IMG/VR virus record: IMGVR_UViG_3300032288_002028
Location: 1 to 27,368 of that record
Length of the DNA stretch: 27,368 nucleotides
Reading direction: 5' to 3' (one strand)
DNA from: a virus
This document shows positions 1 to 7,589 of this stretch, in pieces; position 1 is the first letter of the stretch, and the number at the start of each line of letters is the position of its first letter. The notes beneath the pieces are model-generated. The model had not been told where the DNA came from and did no database searches. It worked only from the letters and a program-made list of their open reading frames with translations. The position numbers were made by a program, and so were the translations under genes.

Positions 1-232
1 AACCGGCGATGTCCTTCCAAGTGTCAACATACCGCCAATCTCCGTTCACCACTCTACCCAGCTTATGCACTATCATTTCCCGCGCCTCAGTTGCGCTAGG
101 AGTCCACTTAACGCCCCTCTCAGCCACCCTACTAGCCAAAACATCTTTAACGGTCTGTACGGTCTCAGAAACGGCTCTAAACGATCCATACCTTTGCTCT
201 CTTTCCGAAAGTATATTTTCTATATCGCTCAT
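1..232 (-). CDS. DUF6378 family phage protein, C-terminus cut by window edge
   Basis: Reading leftward from an ATG at 232 gives at least 77 residues that run off the window. The translation contains ILSEREQRYGSF near the start, REMIVHKLGRVVNGD in the middle and YVDTWKDIAG at the edge. This is the layout I know from DUF6378 phage proteins (an ERG-x-YG-x-F start, a helix ending in K-x-x-R-x-x-x-G-D and a W-x-D-I-A-G-Y motif). The function of that family is not known to me. A GGAG lies 9 bases upstream of ATG 232; an in-frame ATG at 247 would add five residues. The gene lies downstream of the primase on the same strand, after a 229-base gap holding a C/G-rich hairpin. Confidence 0.7.
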   Translation of the reverse strand, partial: MSDIENILSEREQRYGSFRAVSETVQTVKDVLASRVAERGVKWTPSATEAREMIVHKLGRVVNGDWRYVDTWKDIAG

Positions 233-314
233 CTTCTCGATCTCCATATCGGTTCGGGTTGTGCTGCACGCTTGTACGCGCGGCGTCGGACACCTCGCTG
301 AGCAATCCCCCTTT

Positions 315-341
315 ATCACCCCCCCCCTAAAGGGGGGTGAT
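315..341. other. Strong G/C hairpin in the gap after the primase gene
   Basis: ATCACCCCCC (315-324) pairs with GGGGGGTGAT (332-341) around a seven-base loop, giving a perfect 10-bp stem. Neither strand has a following T-run, so it is not a textbook Rho-independent terminator. It lies between the primase stop and the next leftward gene, where a transcription attenuator or an RNA-processing structure would make sense. The gap (233-461) also holds G-runs at 346-350, 398-400, 408-412 and 418-422, and no gene that I can support. Confidence 0.45.
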
Positions 342-461
342 GATAGGGGGTACTTAGCACTCGGTTAGTCCACCGCAACAGCCCCCCCACCTGTTCAGGG
401 TGAATTAGGGGGAGTTAGGGGGATTTGTTATGGTAGTACTCCCCTATGTAAATTTTTCCTA

Positions 462-2387
462 TCATCCATTCTTCATAGATTCCCCCCATGCCACATCGTG
501 CACTATCCAGCCATGTTCAAAAGGCTTAATCGAATTAGTCAAAAGTAGGTTACCAATAAACCTATCTGTATATGACGGACTTAGCATATTTGCGATTGTC
601 CGCTCATTAACACCGGCACTTGATAGCATATACTTTATAGCTGCCTTAGATACATAAGGCATATCGTTCCTAAGCTCTTTTCCAGATGTTTCCCACGCCC
701 GTTCGAATGTCTCTCTATGCTTATCGGTGGTTGTTTTCTTACCATGATCGACACGCTCTATAATTGCACTTGTGACTGGCAATCCGTCTTCGTCATACCA
801 CTCCGGTATGGTAACCTCTTTCAGCTTAAGATATATGTCCTGAGCCTGTTCAGAGTCTTTCGCCTTGCGCTGCACTAGACGCATTGGCATATCATCTTTA
901 GGTGGTAATACACCGATTTCGATATCCAGCGCCCCACGCCATGCGGACGATCCACGCGCTCGATGTTGGGCTTCTTCTGATACGCCAGTATGATGCACGA
1001 GAAGAATAGAGCAATTAAACTCACGCATTAGACCAGCACAAGCGTCCAGCATTACTTTGGCATCTTGCGCACTATTTTCGTCTCCAAGTAAAAAGCGATG
1101 TAATGTATCGACGACTATTAGCGATGGCGATATTCTTGCGCCATGTATGCTATCAACTATGCGGCTATAGCCTTCTGGTGTGTTTAGATCGCAACCACTC
1201 CGTGAAACGTGCATCTTCAACGGCATATAGCCATGTACATTACGCCAAGCGGCTATCCTGCCGCGCAAGCCATGATGTCCTTCGCCTGCCAGATAGACTA
1301 CCTCGCACGGCTTGACTTTTTGACCATTCCATTCCGGCAAACCGGATGCCATATGTAAGCACCAGTCCAACACAACAAACGTCTTGCCGCTACCGGATTG
1401 ACCATGCACCATGATCATCGATTTTTCTTGGATCCACGACCTAACCAGCCATGATATAGGCGCTGGCTTGGATGCAAAGTCATCCGCCGATATAAGCCAA
1501 CCATCATTGGTCGGCATCAGAAGGCCGATAAGATCGCCGCCATTCTGGGCATAATCATTTGCATCGCCATCACATGGCGGCATGACATATCTAACGCCGT
1601 GTTTGGCAGCCGCCTGCTCTGCGTACCTCTGACCTATGCCAGACTTATCATTATCAGCAACAATGACAATATCTTTAGTTATGCCAAACTTTTCCCTCAT
1701 AATGCCAGAGACGGGCACGAGGTTAGACGCTGAGTATGCAATGATACACGGCCTCCCAGTAGCCTCGCTGATGGTCGCGGCGGTAGCAAATCCCTCGGCA
1801 ATGTACAGCGTTCCTTCGCTAGATGGGTCACCAACCCACCAATACCGACCACCTGTTTGCCCGCCAGAATGGTATAGCTTCTCTCCGTATTGGTCTATGT
1901 ATTGTAGGCTGGATAATTCGCCGTCGTCGCTAAAGAGAGGCAGAATAAGCCGCCCATCGCCGGTGATTTTTGCGCCGTGTGCGGCGATTCCCTTTCGTTC
2001 AATATATGGATGGTGGATTGTCGCAAGATCTGCATCCGCCCAAATAATGTCGCAAGTGTTATGTACGGCCTCTCTGACCAAGGCTAGTTCGGCATCCCTA
2101 ATGGCCTTGGCTTCTTGCATCCGTTGGACATGCAGCATTTCTTCAATATCTGTGAGCTTGCGACCAATATCGGCACGCCACGCAATCTCTATGCCTAAGC
2201 GCCAGTCCCCGAACTTACCAGCTGGAACGCCATCGCCATATGCAACGTACCAGCTTGAGCGATCACGCTTATTAGGATCGCCATCGAATCGATCAAGACG
2301 GCCATCCATCCTTATTTTCTTGGGCGGCGTTAGGCCATGCGCACGCATAGCCTCGGCTAACTGCAGCTCATATACTTCCAAAGTCAT
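462..2387 (-). CDS. Bifunctional TOPRIM primase / RecA-fold replicative helicase
   Basis: A 641-residue protein expected to prime and unwind phage DNA. Residues about 190-285 form a TOPRIM domain: YIAEGFATA carries the conserved Glu198, and VADNDKSG the Asp pair 245/247. Residues about 310-520 are a RecA/RepA-type ATPase with Walker A GQSGSGKT (329-336), Walker B LIVVDTLHRF (423-432), a sensor-like ILLVHHTG (461-468) and the RGSSAWRGALD segment (about 478-488) typical of RepA-like helicases. I see no N-terminal CHC2 zinc finger, so template recognition must differ from DnaG or T7 gp4. The start ATG at 2387 follows AAGGGA. The gene is transcribed divergently from the other replication genes, and the promoter-like TTGACA at 2453-2458 lies upstream of it. 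No DNA polymerase is visible, so the host polymerase is probably recruited. Confidence 0.9.
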   Translation of the reverse strand: MTLEVYELQLAEAMRAHGLTPPKKIRMDGRLDRFDGDPNKRDRSSWYVAYGDGVPAGKFGDWRLGIEIAWRADIGRKLTDIEEMLHVQRMQEAKAIRDAELALVREAVHNTCDIIWADADLATIHHPYIERKGIAAHGAKITGDGRLILPLFSDDGELSSLQYIDQYGEKLYHSGGQTGGRYWWVGDPSSEGTLYIAEGFATAATISEATGRPCIIAYSASNLVPVSGIMREKFGITKDIVIVADNDKSGIGQRYAEQAAAKHGVRYVMPPCDGDANDYAQNGGDLIGLLMPTNDGWLISADDFASKPAPISWLVRSWIQEKSMIMVHGQSGSGKTFVVLDWCLHMASGLPEWNGQKVKPCEVVYLAGEGHHGLRGRIAAWRNVHGYMPLKMHVSRSGCDLNTPEGYSRIVDSIHGARISPSLIVVDTLHRFLLGDENSAQDAKVMLDACAGLMREFNCSILLVHHTGVSEEAQHRARGSSAWRGALDIEIGVLPPKDDMPMRLVQRKAKDSEQAQDIYLKLKEVTIPEWYDEDGLPVTSAIIERVDHGKKTTTDKHRETFERAWETSGKELRNDMPYVSKAAIKYMLSSAGVNERTIANMLSPSYTDRFIGNLLLTNSIKPFEHGWIVHDVAWGESMKNG

Positions 2388-2430
2388 AGTAATCCCTTAT
2401 CGTGGTATATTGTGTTATTTTGTTGCTTGA

Positions 2431-2458
2431 TTGTTATCCTTAATCGTGTCATTGTCAA
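2431..2458 (-). promoter_or_regulatory. Candidate sigma70-type promoter for the primase gene
   Basis: On the minus strand a perfect TTGACA (2458 to 2453) is followed after 16 bases by TAACAA (2436 to 2431), about 45 bases before the primase start. The -35 is ideal and the -10 poor. The -35 is part of TTGACAATGACAC, a direct repeat of TGACA, so a regulator could bind there. No equally good plus-strand promoter was found in 2388-2507 for the divergent Sak4-type gene. Confidence 0.4.
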
Positions 2459-2507
2459 CCTCATTGAGCAACCGGATTGGCCGAACGCTCATTGGAGATG
2501 AGACTAT

Positions 2508-3197
2508 ATGGCTTACGTTCCTAATATCCAGTCTACGAAAGACGTCGCCAGTAAGGGCGTCAATATGCTGGTGTATGGGCAAGCTGGGGCTGGCAAGACA
2601 AGCCTCATTGCCACACTACCTAAACCAATCATTATCAGTGCTGAGGGTGGTCTACTATCAATTAGTGATCACGATATCCCGTTTGTCGAGATCCGTAATC
2701 TCGACGATCTAAGGGGGGTCTATTCGTACATTATGAACGATGGCGGGGAGTATGAATCTGTAGCTATTGATTCGCTGACGGAGATCGCCGAGATCGTCCT
2801 AACGACAGAGAAGAAGAATAGCAAAGATCCACGCCAAGCTTATGGAGCATTAATAGATCAGATGTCTTTGATTGTTCGTAATTTCCGAGACATGGGAAAG
2901 AACGTATATATGACGGCGTGGCTTGATCGTATCAAAGACGATATGACTGGGGCTATGTTGTATGGACCAAGTATGCCTGGCAGCAAGCTTGGGCAATCAA
3001 TCCCTCACTTCTTTGATATCGTCGCGGCGTTGCGTGTCGAACGTGATCAACAGGGTGAGATCTATCGCGCCTTGATGTGTCAGACTGACGGCCATTGGTC
3101 TGCCAAGGATCGGACAAATACTCTCGCCATGTGGGAGCAGTTGGATCTTGGGGATATTATCAATCGTATTAAATTGAAGTGGAAAGAAAAATCATGA
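2508..3197 (+). CDS. Sak4-type RecA-fold ATPase, phage single-strand annealing/recombination protein
   Basis: A 229-residue P-loop protein with Walker A GQAGAGKT at 24-31 and a Walker B-like VAIDSL at 85-90. The SAEGGLLS stretch after the P-loop is typical of the phage AAA_24 / Sak4 nucleotide-binding family. Sak4 proteins are single-domain RecA/Rad51 relatives that help single-strand annealing and usually act with a phage SSB. The DUF669 protein encoded three genes downstream fits that partnership. It opens the rightward operon: ATG 2508 has GGAGATGAG upstream, and the stop overlaps the next start in ATGA (3194-3197). The length fits the family. Confidence 0.8.
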   Translation: MAYVPNIQSTKDVASKGVNMLVYGQAGAGKTSLIATLPKPIIISAEGGLLSISDHDIPFVEIRNLDDLRGVYSYIMNDGGEYESVAIDSLTEIAEIVLTTEKKNSKDPRQAYGALIDQMSLIVRNFRDMGKNVYMTAWLDRIKDDMTGAMLYGPSMPGSKLGQSIPHFFDIVAALRVERDQQGEIYRALMCQTDGHWSAKDRTNTLAMWEQLDLGDIINRIKLKWKEKS

Positions 3198-3580
3198 TCG
3201 ATATTGGCGATTTATATAAGGCATGGATGATCGCAAAAGAAAATGAGGAAGCGTGGGTCTCTGAACGCCGTGACCTTGAGGATAAGATCATCAATCATCT
3301 GAGCTTAGACAACACGGATGACACGACAAAGACGATTAAGCATGGCGATTTGGTTGTTAAGATCACCACTCGCCATGACCGCAAGGTAGATCGCGCCAAA
3401 CTGATGGAGGTCGCCGCCACCAATGGTCTTGATGGTCATCTATCCAGTCTGTTTCGCTGGAAGCCTGAGATCAACAAGGTCGCATGGGATGATGTTGGTG
3501 ATAATGTTCGTGCAATATTGTCTGAGGCGATCACCACCAAAGCAGGACGGCCATCGTTTAAGATTACTCGGAAGGATTGA
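3194..3580 (+). CDS. Small protein coupled to the Sak4-type ATPase, function unknown
   Basis: A 128-residue acidic protein starting at the ATG that overlaps the stop of the ATPase gene (ATGA), with GGAAAG upstream. An upstream in-frame GTG at 3179 is less likely. The first 40 residues are helical and charged (YKAWMIAKENEEAWVSERRD), followed by a beta-like segment and a C-terminal end rich in Lys and Arg. Proteins of this size with this helical start are often found beside Sak4-type genes in phages; I recall a DUF7173-like family but cannot confirm it from sequence alone. A role in recombination is inferred only from the translational coupling. Confidence 0.6.
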   Translation: MIDIGDLYKAWMIAKENEEAWVSERRDLEDKIINHLSLDNTDDTTKTIKHGDLVVKITTRHDRKVDRAKLMEVAATNGLDGHLSSLFRWKPEINKVAWDDVGDNVRAILSEAITTKAGRPSFKITRKD

Positions 3581-3583
3581 GAA

Positions 3584-4087
3584 ATGGAAGATAAGTTCAA
3601 GAAGCTGGATAAGTTAATCTCTGACGCTATTAAGACTAACAATGCATCTATAAGCTGGACGAATGTAGAGAATGTTAGTCGCTGCAATCACCTTCGCGCT
3701 ATGAGTAGTGTCGGTGATTTCGCACACAGCCTCGTTGGAGATCATAGCGGAAAGTATGCCAGGCGCGCAAATGTAGGAGATCTATTTCGTGCAATCTTGT
3801 ATATAGCCAATACTTCCGGCGTATCATTGTTAGATATGTTCGACGGCGATGATGGTCTAGGATTGCGCCGAATGGTGTGTGAGGGTATTGATCATACAGT
3901 TCATAAGTATGATGTCCTTGAAGCTTTCAGCAATGTATCAATGTGCATGGCCACGCTTGGCGTTAATAATGACGGTCTCTGCGAATATGATATTGTTCAA
4001 GCTCTGATTAGTCTCATTGTGCTATCAGCCAAGCTATCCTTTCCGCCACTAATAGATTGCGTGTATGTCGGGTGGGATGAGCAATGA
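3584..4087 (+). CDS. Helical protein, possibly with two degenerate MazG-like repeats
   Basis: A 167-residue protein of unknown function, preceded by GAAGGATTGAGAA and separated from the previous gene by 3 bases. Two internal segments look alike: VGDLFRAILYIANTSGVSL (about residues 63-81) and IVQALISLIVLSAKLSFPPL (about 138-157). Both resemble the last long helix of MazG-like nucleotide pyrophosphohydrolases, normally GDVLxxLxxLAxxxGLSLEE. The same helix occurs in the three paralogues at 21124-22015. The Glu-rich metal-binding helix pair of active MazG is not evident, so activity is doubtful. The assignment is tentative. Confidence 0.6.
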   Translation: MEDKFKKLDKLISDAIKTNNASISWTNVENVSRCNHLRAMSSVGDFAHSLVGDHSGKYARRANVGDLFRAILYIANTSGVSLLDMFDGDDGLGLRRMVCEGIDHTVHKYDVLEAFSNVSMCMATLGVNNDGLCEYDIVQALISLIVLSAKLSFPPLIDCVYVGWDEQ

Positions 4088-4129
4088 AATCTAATATTGC
4101 TAGCTACACCTTAACAACAGGAGAGTAAA

Positions 4130-4627
4130 ATGGCATACCTAGGAACAACATTCCGTCGTGAAGATCTACCGCAATCTGACTATGCGCCCATACCTGACGG
4201 ATGGTACAACGCTATGATTGTTGGCGCGAACCTAAGCGATACTCAGAACGGAACCGGCCAATATATTAAGCTCAAACTTGATATTACAGGGCCTACTCAC
4301 CAAGGCAGATCTGTATGGCACAATCTCAACATCGCCAATGTTAGCAGCGATGCGGAACGTATTGGCCGCCAGCAATTACGGAGCATTCTTGACGCTTGTA
4401 ACATCGATGAGATCTCGGACACGGATGAACTGGTGAACCTTCGTGTCGCCATCAAAATATCGATGGACAAGGACGGCAAGAACAATGCTGTGAAGGTCTT
4501 CAAGCCGTCAACCGATGCTATTCCACCGATGGCGCAAAAGCCTCAGCAAGCGCCACAACAACAACCACAACAACCACAACAGGCGCCCCAACGCGCCCAA
4601 CAATCCGCCCCGCCACCTTGGAAGTGA
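4130..4627 (+). CDS. DUF669 family single-stranded DNA-binding-type protein
   Basis: A 165-residue protein with a good ribosome site (AGGAGAG, 4119-4125). It begins MAYLGTTFRREDLP and continues with an OB-like beta segment including GWYNAMIVGANL, GTGQYIKLKLDITG and GRSVWHNLNI. This matches the DUF669 family of phage proteins, which substitute for SSB. Residues from about 128 on are a Pro/Gln-rich disordered linker, and the last residues are PPPWK, a short aromatic tip as in other SSB tails that recruit partners. It sits between recombination genes and would coat ssDNA for the Sak4-type ATPase and the nuclease. A hairpin follows directly. Confidence 0.8.
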   Translation: MAYLGTTFRREDLPQSDYAPIPDGWYNAMIVGANLSDTQNGTGQYIKLKLDITGPTHQGRSVWHNLNIANVSSDAERIGRQQLRSILDACNIDEISDTDELVNLRVAIKISMDKDGKNNAVKVFKPSTDAIPPMAQKPQQAPQQQPQQPQQAPQRAQQSAPPPWK

Positions 4628-4642
4628 TGGCGTAAAAGAAAA

Positions 4643-4667
4643 CACCCCTCGATTTACTCGGGGGGTG
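4643..4667 (+). terminator. 10-bp hairpin after the SSB-type gene, possible partial terminator
   Basis: CACCCCTCGA (4643-4652) pairs with TCGGGGGGTG (4658-4667), one wobble pair included, around a five-base loop. It begins 15 bases after the DUF669 stop. There is no T-run immediately behind, only CTCTTTT at about 4679-4685, so termination would be weak. It lies about 50 bases before the TTG start of the nuclease gene and could set the ratio of SSB to nuclease, or stabilise the upstream mRNA end. Confidence 0.45.
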
Positions 4668-4716
4668 CTAACTTTAGGCTCTTTTGAAGAAGAAGGCATA
4701 ACAGGGAGCGCATACC

Positions 4717-5661
4717 TTGTCCACTCAATCTAGCATAACCGAAATTCTTGACAAGCAAAAAAAAGATAATGACCTGAGGCCGCATCTTGGATGCAGTTAT
4801 GCTGGTCACCATTGCGCACGGTATATATGGCTCAACTTTCGCTGGGCGGTGACTAAACAGATAGATGGTCGGATCATGCGTCTGTTCAAGCGTGGCCATG
4901 ATGAGGAACCCCGCGTCATCGACCTTCTTAAGTCAATCGGGTTAGACATTACCAATTATGGCGAAGATCAATTATCAGTCCACGTCAAAGGCCATATAAG
5001 CGGCGCATTGGATGGCATAATACAAAGCGGCGTTCCTGAATCGCCGAATGAAAAGCATGTCTTAGAAATCAAAACGCACTCTCTAAAGTCGTTCAATGAT
5101 CTCATAAAGAATGGCGTGAAGGCCTCGAAGCCTGTCCACTATTCACAAGTCCAGTTATATATGCACGCAACAGGAATCAAGAAGGCGCTCTATTTCGCCA
5201 TATGTAAGGATGATGACCGTATATATACTGAGATTATAGAGTATTCATCTTACGCGGCTGATAGTATTGTTGATCACGCCCATGATGTATCGCTTCGTGA
5301 TGAGATTCCAGAACGAATAAGCCACGATCCCACATGGTGGATATGCAAGATGTGCGCGTATCATGATACATGCCATGTATCAAAGCTGACCAAGAACGTA
5401 AATTGCCGGACATGCGCCTATAGCACGGCTAAACCAGATGGGACATGGCGTTGTGAGAAGTTCGAGGCTGACGGAATACCAGATGAACACCAGCGCAAGG
5501 GGTGTGAACATCATGTCATACATCCACATCTTACGCCGTGGGATGTTGATCAGGCCTTTGGTGGAGACGGCATAGCATTTAAGGTCGCCGACAGAGATAT
5601 CATCAATGGCAAAGACGGTATTTCATCCAAAGAATTGATAGACTGGTATTATGGTTTATGA
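4717..5661 (+). CDS. RecB/Cas4-like PD-(D/E)XK nuclease with Fe-S-type cysteine pattern
   Basis: A 314-residue nuclease. The active-site residues are visible: RGHDEEP around His61, GALDG with Asp99, LEIKTH with Glu117 and Lys119, and QVQLY (144-148) as the QxxxY motif. An N-terminal Cys33 (CARYIW) plus C210-x2-C213-x5-C219 gives the one-plus-three cysteine arrangement that holds a 4Fe-4S cluster in Cas4, AddB and Dna2. A second group of four cysteines (230, 233, 246, 263) may bind zinc. There is no ATG near the start; TTG 4717 has AGGGAG 8 bases upstream and is the best start. It overlaps the helicase gene by 11 bases, suggesting joint action on DNA ends (inference). Confidence 0.85.
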   Translation: MSTQSSITEILDKQKKDNDLRPHLGCSYAGHHCARYIWLNFRWAVTKQIDGRIMRLFKRGHDEEPRVIDLLKSIGLDITNYGEDQLSVHVKGHISGALDGIIQSGVPESPNEKHVLEIKTHSLKSFNDLIKNGVKASKPVHYSQVQLYMHATGIKKALYFAICKDDDRIYTEIIEYSSYAADSIVDHAHDVSLRDEIPERISHDPTWWICKMCAYHDTCHVSKLTKNVNCRTCAYSTAKPDGTWRCEKFEADGIPDEHQRKGCEHHVIHPHLTPWDVDQAFGGDGIAFKVADRDIINGKDGISSKELIDWYYGL

Positions 5662-7339
5662 GTTAAGGGAACACCAGCGTAGAGCATTGGATATGCTCTA
5701 TGATTGGATGCCACAGAATAAGGGCAATCCGTGTGTTGTTCTGCCAACTGGGGCTGGCAAGAGTGTCGTCATAGCTGAGTTGTGCCGTGAGGCTCTTATG
5801 GGTTGGCCAGAAACTCGGATCCTGATGATTACTCATGCCAAGGAGCTTATCGAACAAAACGCCGAAAAGCTCAGGTCACAATGGCCGAATGTTCCGATGG
5901 GTATATATAGCGCAAGTGTTGGGTTCAGGGATCTAAGTGAGCCAATAACATATGCTGGCATACAGAGCATACATAACAAAGCTGATGATATTGGCTATAT
6001 CGATTTGGTGGTGATCGATGAGTGCCACGCCATTAATCATGAGGATGAGGGCATATATCGCAAGCTTTTGAATAACCTGAAAGAAATAAATTCTGACATT
6101 CGTGTGATCGGATTCACCGCAACGCCATGGCGTTTAAATCATGGCCTGATCACTGATAAGCCAGCGATCTTTGATGCCCTGATTGAGCCTGTAACAATCG
6201 AAGAGCTGATTGATAAAGGCTGGCTTGCGCCGTTAAGAAGTAAAGTCACCAATTTCAGATACAATACCGATGGTGTAAAAAAACGCGGCGGCGAATACGT
6301 CGAGAACGATCTCCAGCGCGCCATAGATACGGACGAACAAACACAACGGGTTGTCTCTGAGGCTCTGCCATATGTCCAGAGTAGCAAGGCCTGCTTGGTG
6401 TTTTGTTGCGGTGTTGCTCACGCTGAGAATGTGGCAGAAGAATTTAGACGCTATGGTGTAAGAGCGTTGCATATTGATGGTGGAATGTGCAAGGGCGAGA
6501 GGGAGGGAATATTAAGAAAGTTTAAGAACAAAGAAATTGATCTATTAACAAATTGCAATCTTCTGACAACCGGTTTTGATTATCCCGATATCGATCTAAT
6601 TCTGATGATGCGCCCAACGATGTCGCCGATTCTTTATGTCCAGATGGTTGGACGCGGGCTCAGGCTCAAGAGCCACACTGACCATTGCCTTGTGCTTGAT
6701 TATGCTGGTGTTGTATCAACCCATGGCCCCATAACTAATGTCATACCTCCGCAAAAGAAGGGCAAGGTTGGTAATGGCGAAACGCCGGTGAAAGTATGTG
6801 ATGTATGTAGTGAGCTTGTGCATTTATCGGCGCGCAAATGTCCTGCTTGTGGCAACGAATTCCCGCCACCTAAACCGAAGGAATATATTCTTCGACAGGA
6901 CGATATCATGGGGATCGAAGGAACGGACATGGTGGTTCGATCTTGGTTCTGGTCTATCCACAAGAGCAGGATAAACGGAAAGTCATTGTTATCCGTGACA
7001 TACACGGGATTCGGCAAGAACGAGGAAGTAAGTGAGATGTTCCCTTTGACCTATGAAGGTGTGGCAGGACAGATAGCGAGATCGAAATTAAAGAAGATCG
7101 CCAGTCAAGCTGGATTCGATTTAAGTATAAAGTATGTCGGAGAAGACAAAGAAATAATAATGGATGTTTGCAAGCAGTTTGGTGACAAGTCACCGCCCAA
7201 GGTGATAGAATACAAAAAGGATGGAAAGTATATAAAGGTGATAAGACGTGACTATACGGACAGAGCATGTGGAGCAGAGGGAGTTTGTTCAGTTCTTTCG
7301 CCAGAAGTGGCCGAAAGTAAGGATCTTTGCTATACCTAA
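5651..7339 (+). CDS. Superfamily 2 DEAD/DEAH-type helicase with zinc ribbon
   Basis: A 562-residue ATP-dependent helicase of the SSL2/RadD-like kind. Domain 1 holds Walker A PTGAGKS (32-38), DECH (123-126) and TATP (156-159). Domain 2 holds LLTTGFDYPDID (about 304-315) and QMVGRGLR (331-338). A four-cysteine zinc ribbon follows (C383, C386, C397, C400), as in bacterial RadD relatives, then an alpha/beta C-terminal region. The start ATG lies inside the nuclease gene. The last 31 residues, cysteine-rich and ending LCYT, overlap the next gene and look unconstrained. It probably remodels replication forks or recombination intermediates. Confidence 0.88.
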   Translation: MVYELREHQRRALDMLYDWMPQNKGNPCVVLPTGAGKSVVIAELCREALMGWPETRILMITHAKELIEQNAEKLRSQWPNVPMGIYSASVGFRDLSEPITYAGIQSIHNKADDIGYIDLVVIDECHAINHEDEGIYRKLLNNLKEINSDIRVIGFTATPWRLNHGLITDKPAIFDALIEPVTIEELIDKGWLAPLRSKVTNFRYNTDGVKKRGGEYVENDLQRAIDTDEQTQRVVSEALPYVQSSKACLVFCCGVAHAENVAEEFRRYGVRALHIDGGMCKGEREGILRKFKNKEIDLLTNCNLLTTGFDYPDIDLILMMRPTMSPILYVQMVGRGLRLKSHTDHCLVLDYAGVVSTHGPITNVIPPQKKGKVGNGETPVKVCDVCSELVHLSARKCPACGNEFPPPKPKEYILRQDDIMGIEGTDMVVRSWFWSIHKSRINGKSLLSVTYTGFGKNEEVSEMFPLTYEGVAGQIARSKLKKIASQAGFDLSIKYVGEDKEIIMDVCKQFGDKSPPKVIEYKKDGKYIKVIRRDYTDRACGAEGVCSVLSPEVAESKDLCYT

Positions 7340-7589
7340 CGGCGGTGCAAGAACGCCATCTGTTGCCGGTAAATTAAAGGCCGAAGGTGTAAGTGCTGGC
7401 GTGCCTGATTTATTCATTCCAGAGTGGAAATTGTGGATTGAAATGAAGAAAGAAGGCGGTTCGGTAAGTAAACCGCAAAAAGAGTGGATAGACTATCTAT
7501 GTAATGTAGGCTATCGTGTGCTTGTGTGTTATGGGCGTGATGACGCTATCGAACAGGTTGTGAGGTTTAATGATGCAAAAGCTGGTTAA
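7248..7589 (+). CDS. VRR-NUC domain nuclease, Holliday-junction resolvase-like
   Basis: A 113-residue stand-alone VRR-NUC protein. It shows the usual TEHVEQREFVQ start, the IPNGGART loop (29-36), GVPDLFIP with Asp54, WIEMKKEGG with Glu65 and Lys67, and a Gln77-x-x-W80 motif, which together form the PD-(D/E)XK active site of this family. Relatives cut branched DNA. The GTG start at 7248 has AAGGTGAT just upstream and gives the family-typical N-terminus; it lies 92 bases inside the helicase gene in another frame. It is likely to resolve recombination or replication branches in the phage genome. Confidence 0.88.
   Translation: MTIRTEHVEQREFVQFFRQKWPKVRIFAIPNGGARTPSVAGKLKAEGVSAGVPDLFIPEWKLWIEMKKEGGSVSKPQKEWIDYLCNVGYRVLVCYGRDDAIEQVVRFNDAKAG

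Noticed and set aside
9-368. 119-codon plus-strand frame at the left edge
   Set aside because: It is antisense to the DUF6378 gene and runs through the G/C hairpin; its product has no recognisable domain.
1636-2430. Long 264-codon open frame opposite the primase
   Set aside because: It lies entirely antisense to a clear TOPRIM/RecA-type gene, has low-complexity Ser/Pro/Arg composition and no family signature.
4545-4610. CAA/CCA repeat tract that could be read as a short tandem repeat or CRISPR-like array
   Set aside because: It has no spacer structure and codes for the Gln/Pro linker of the DUF669 protein.
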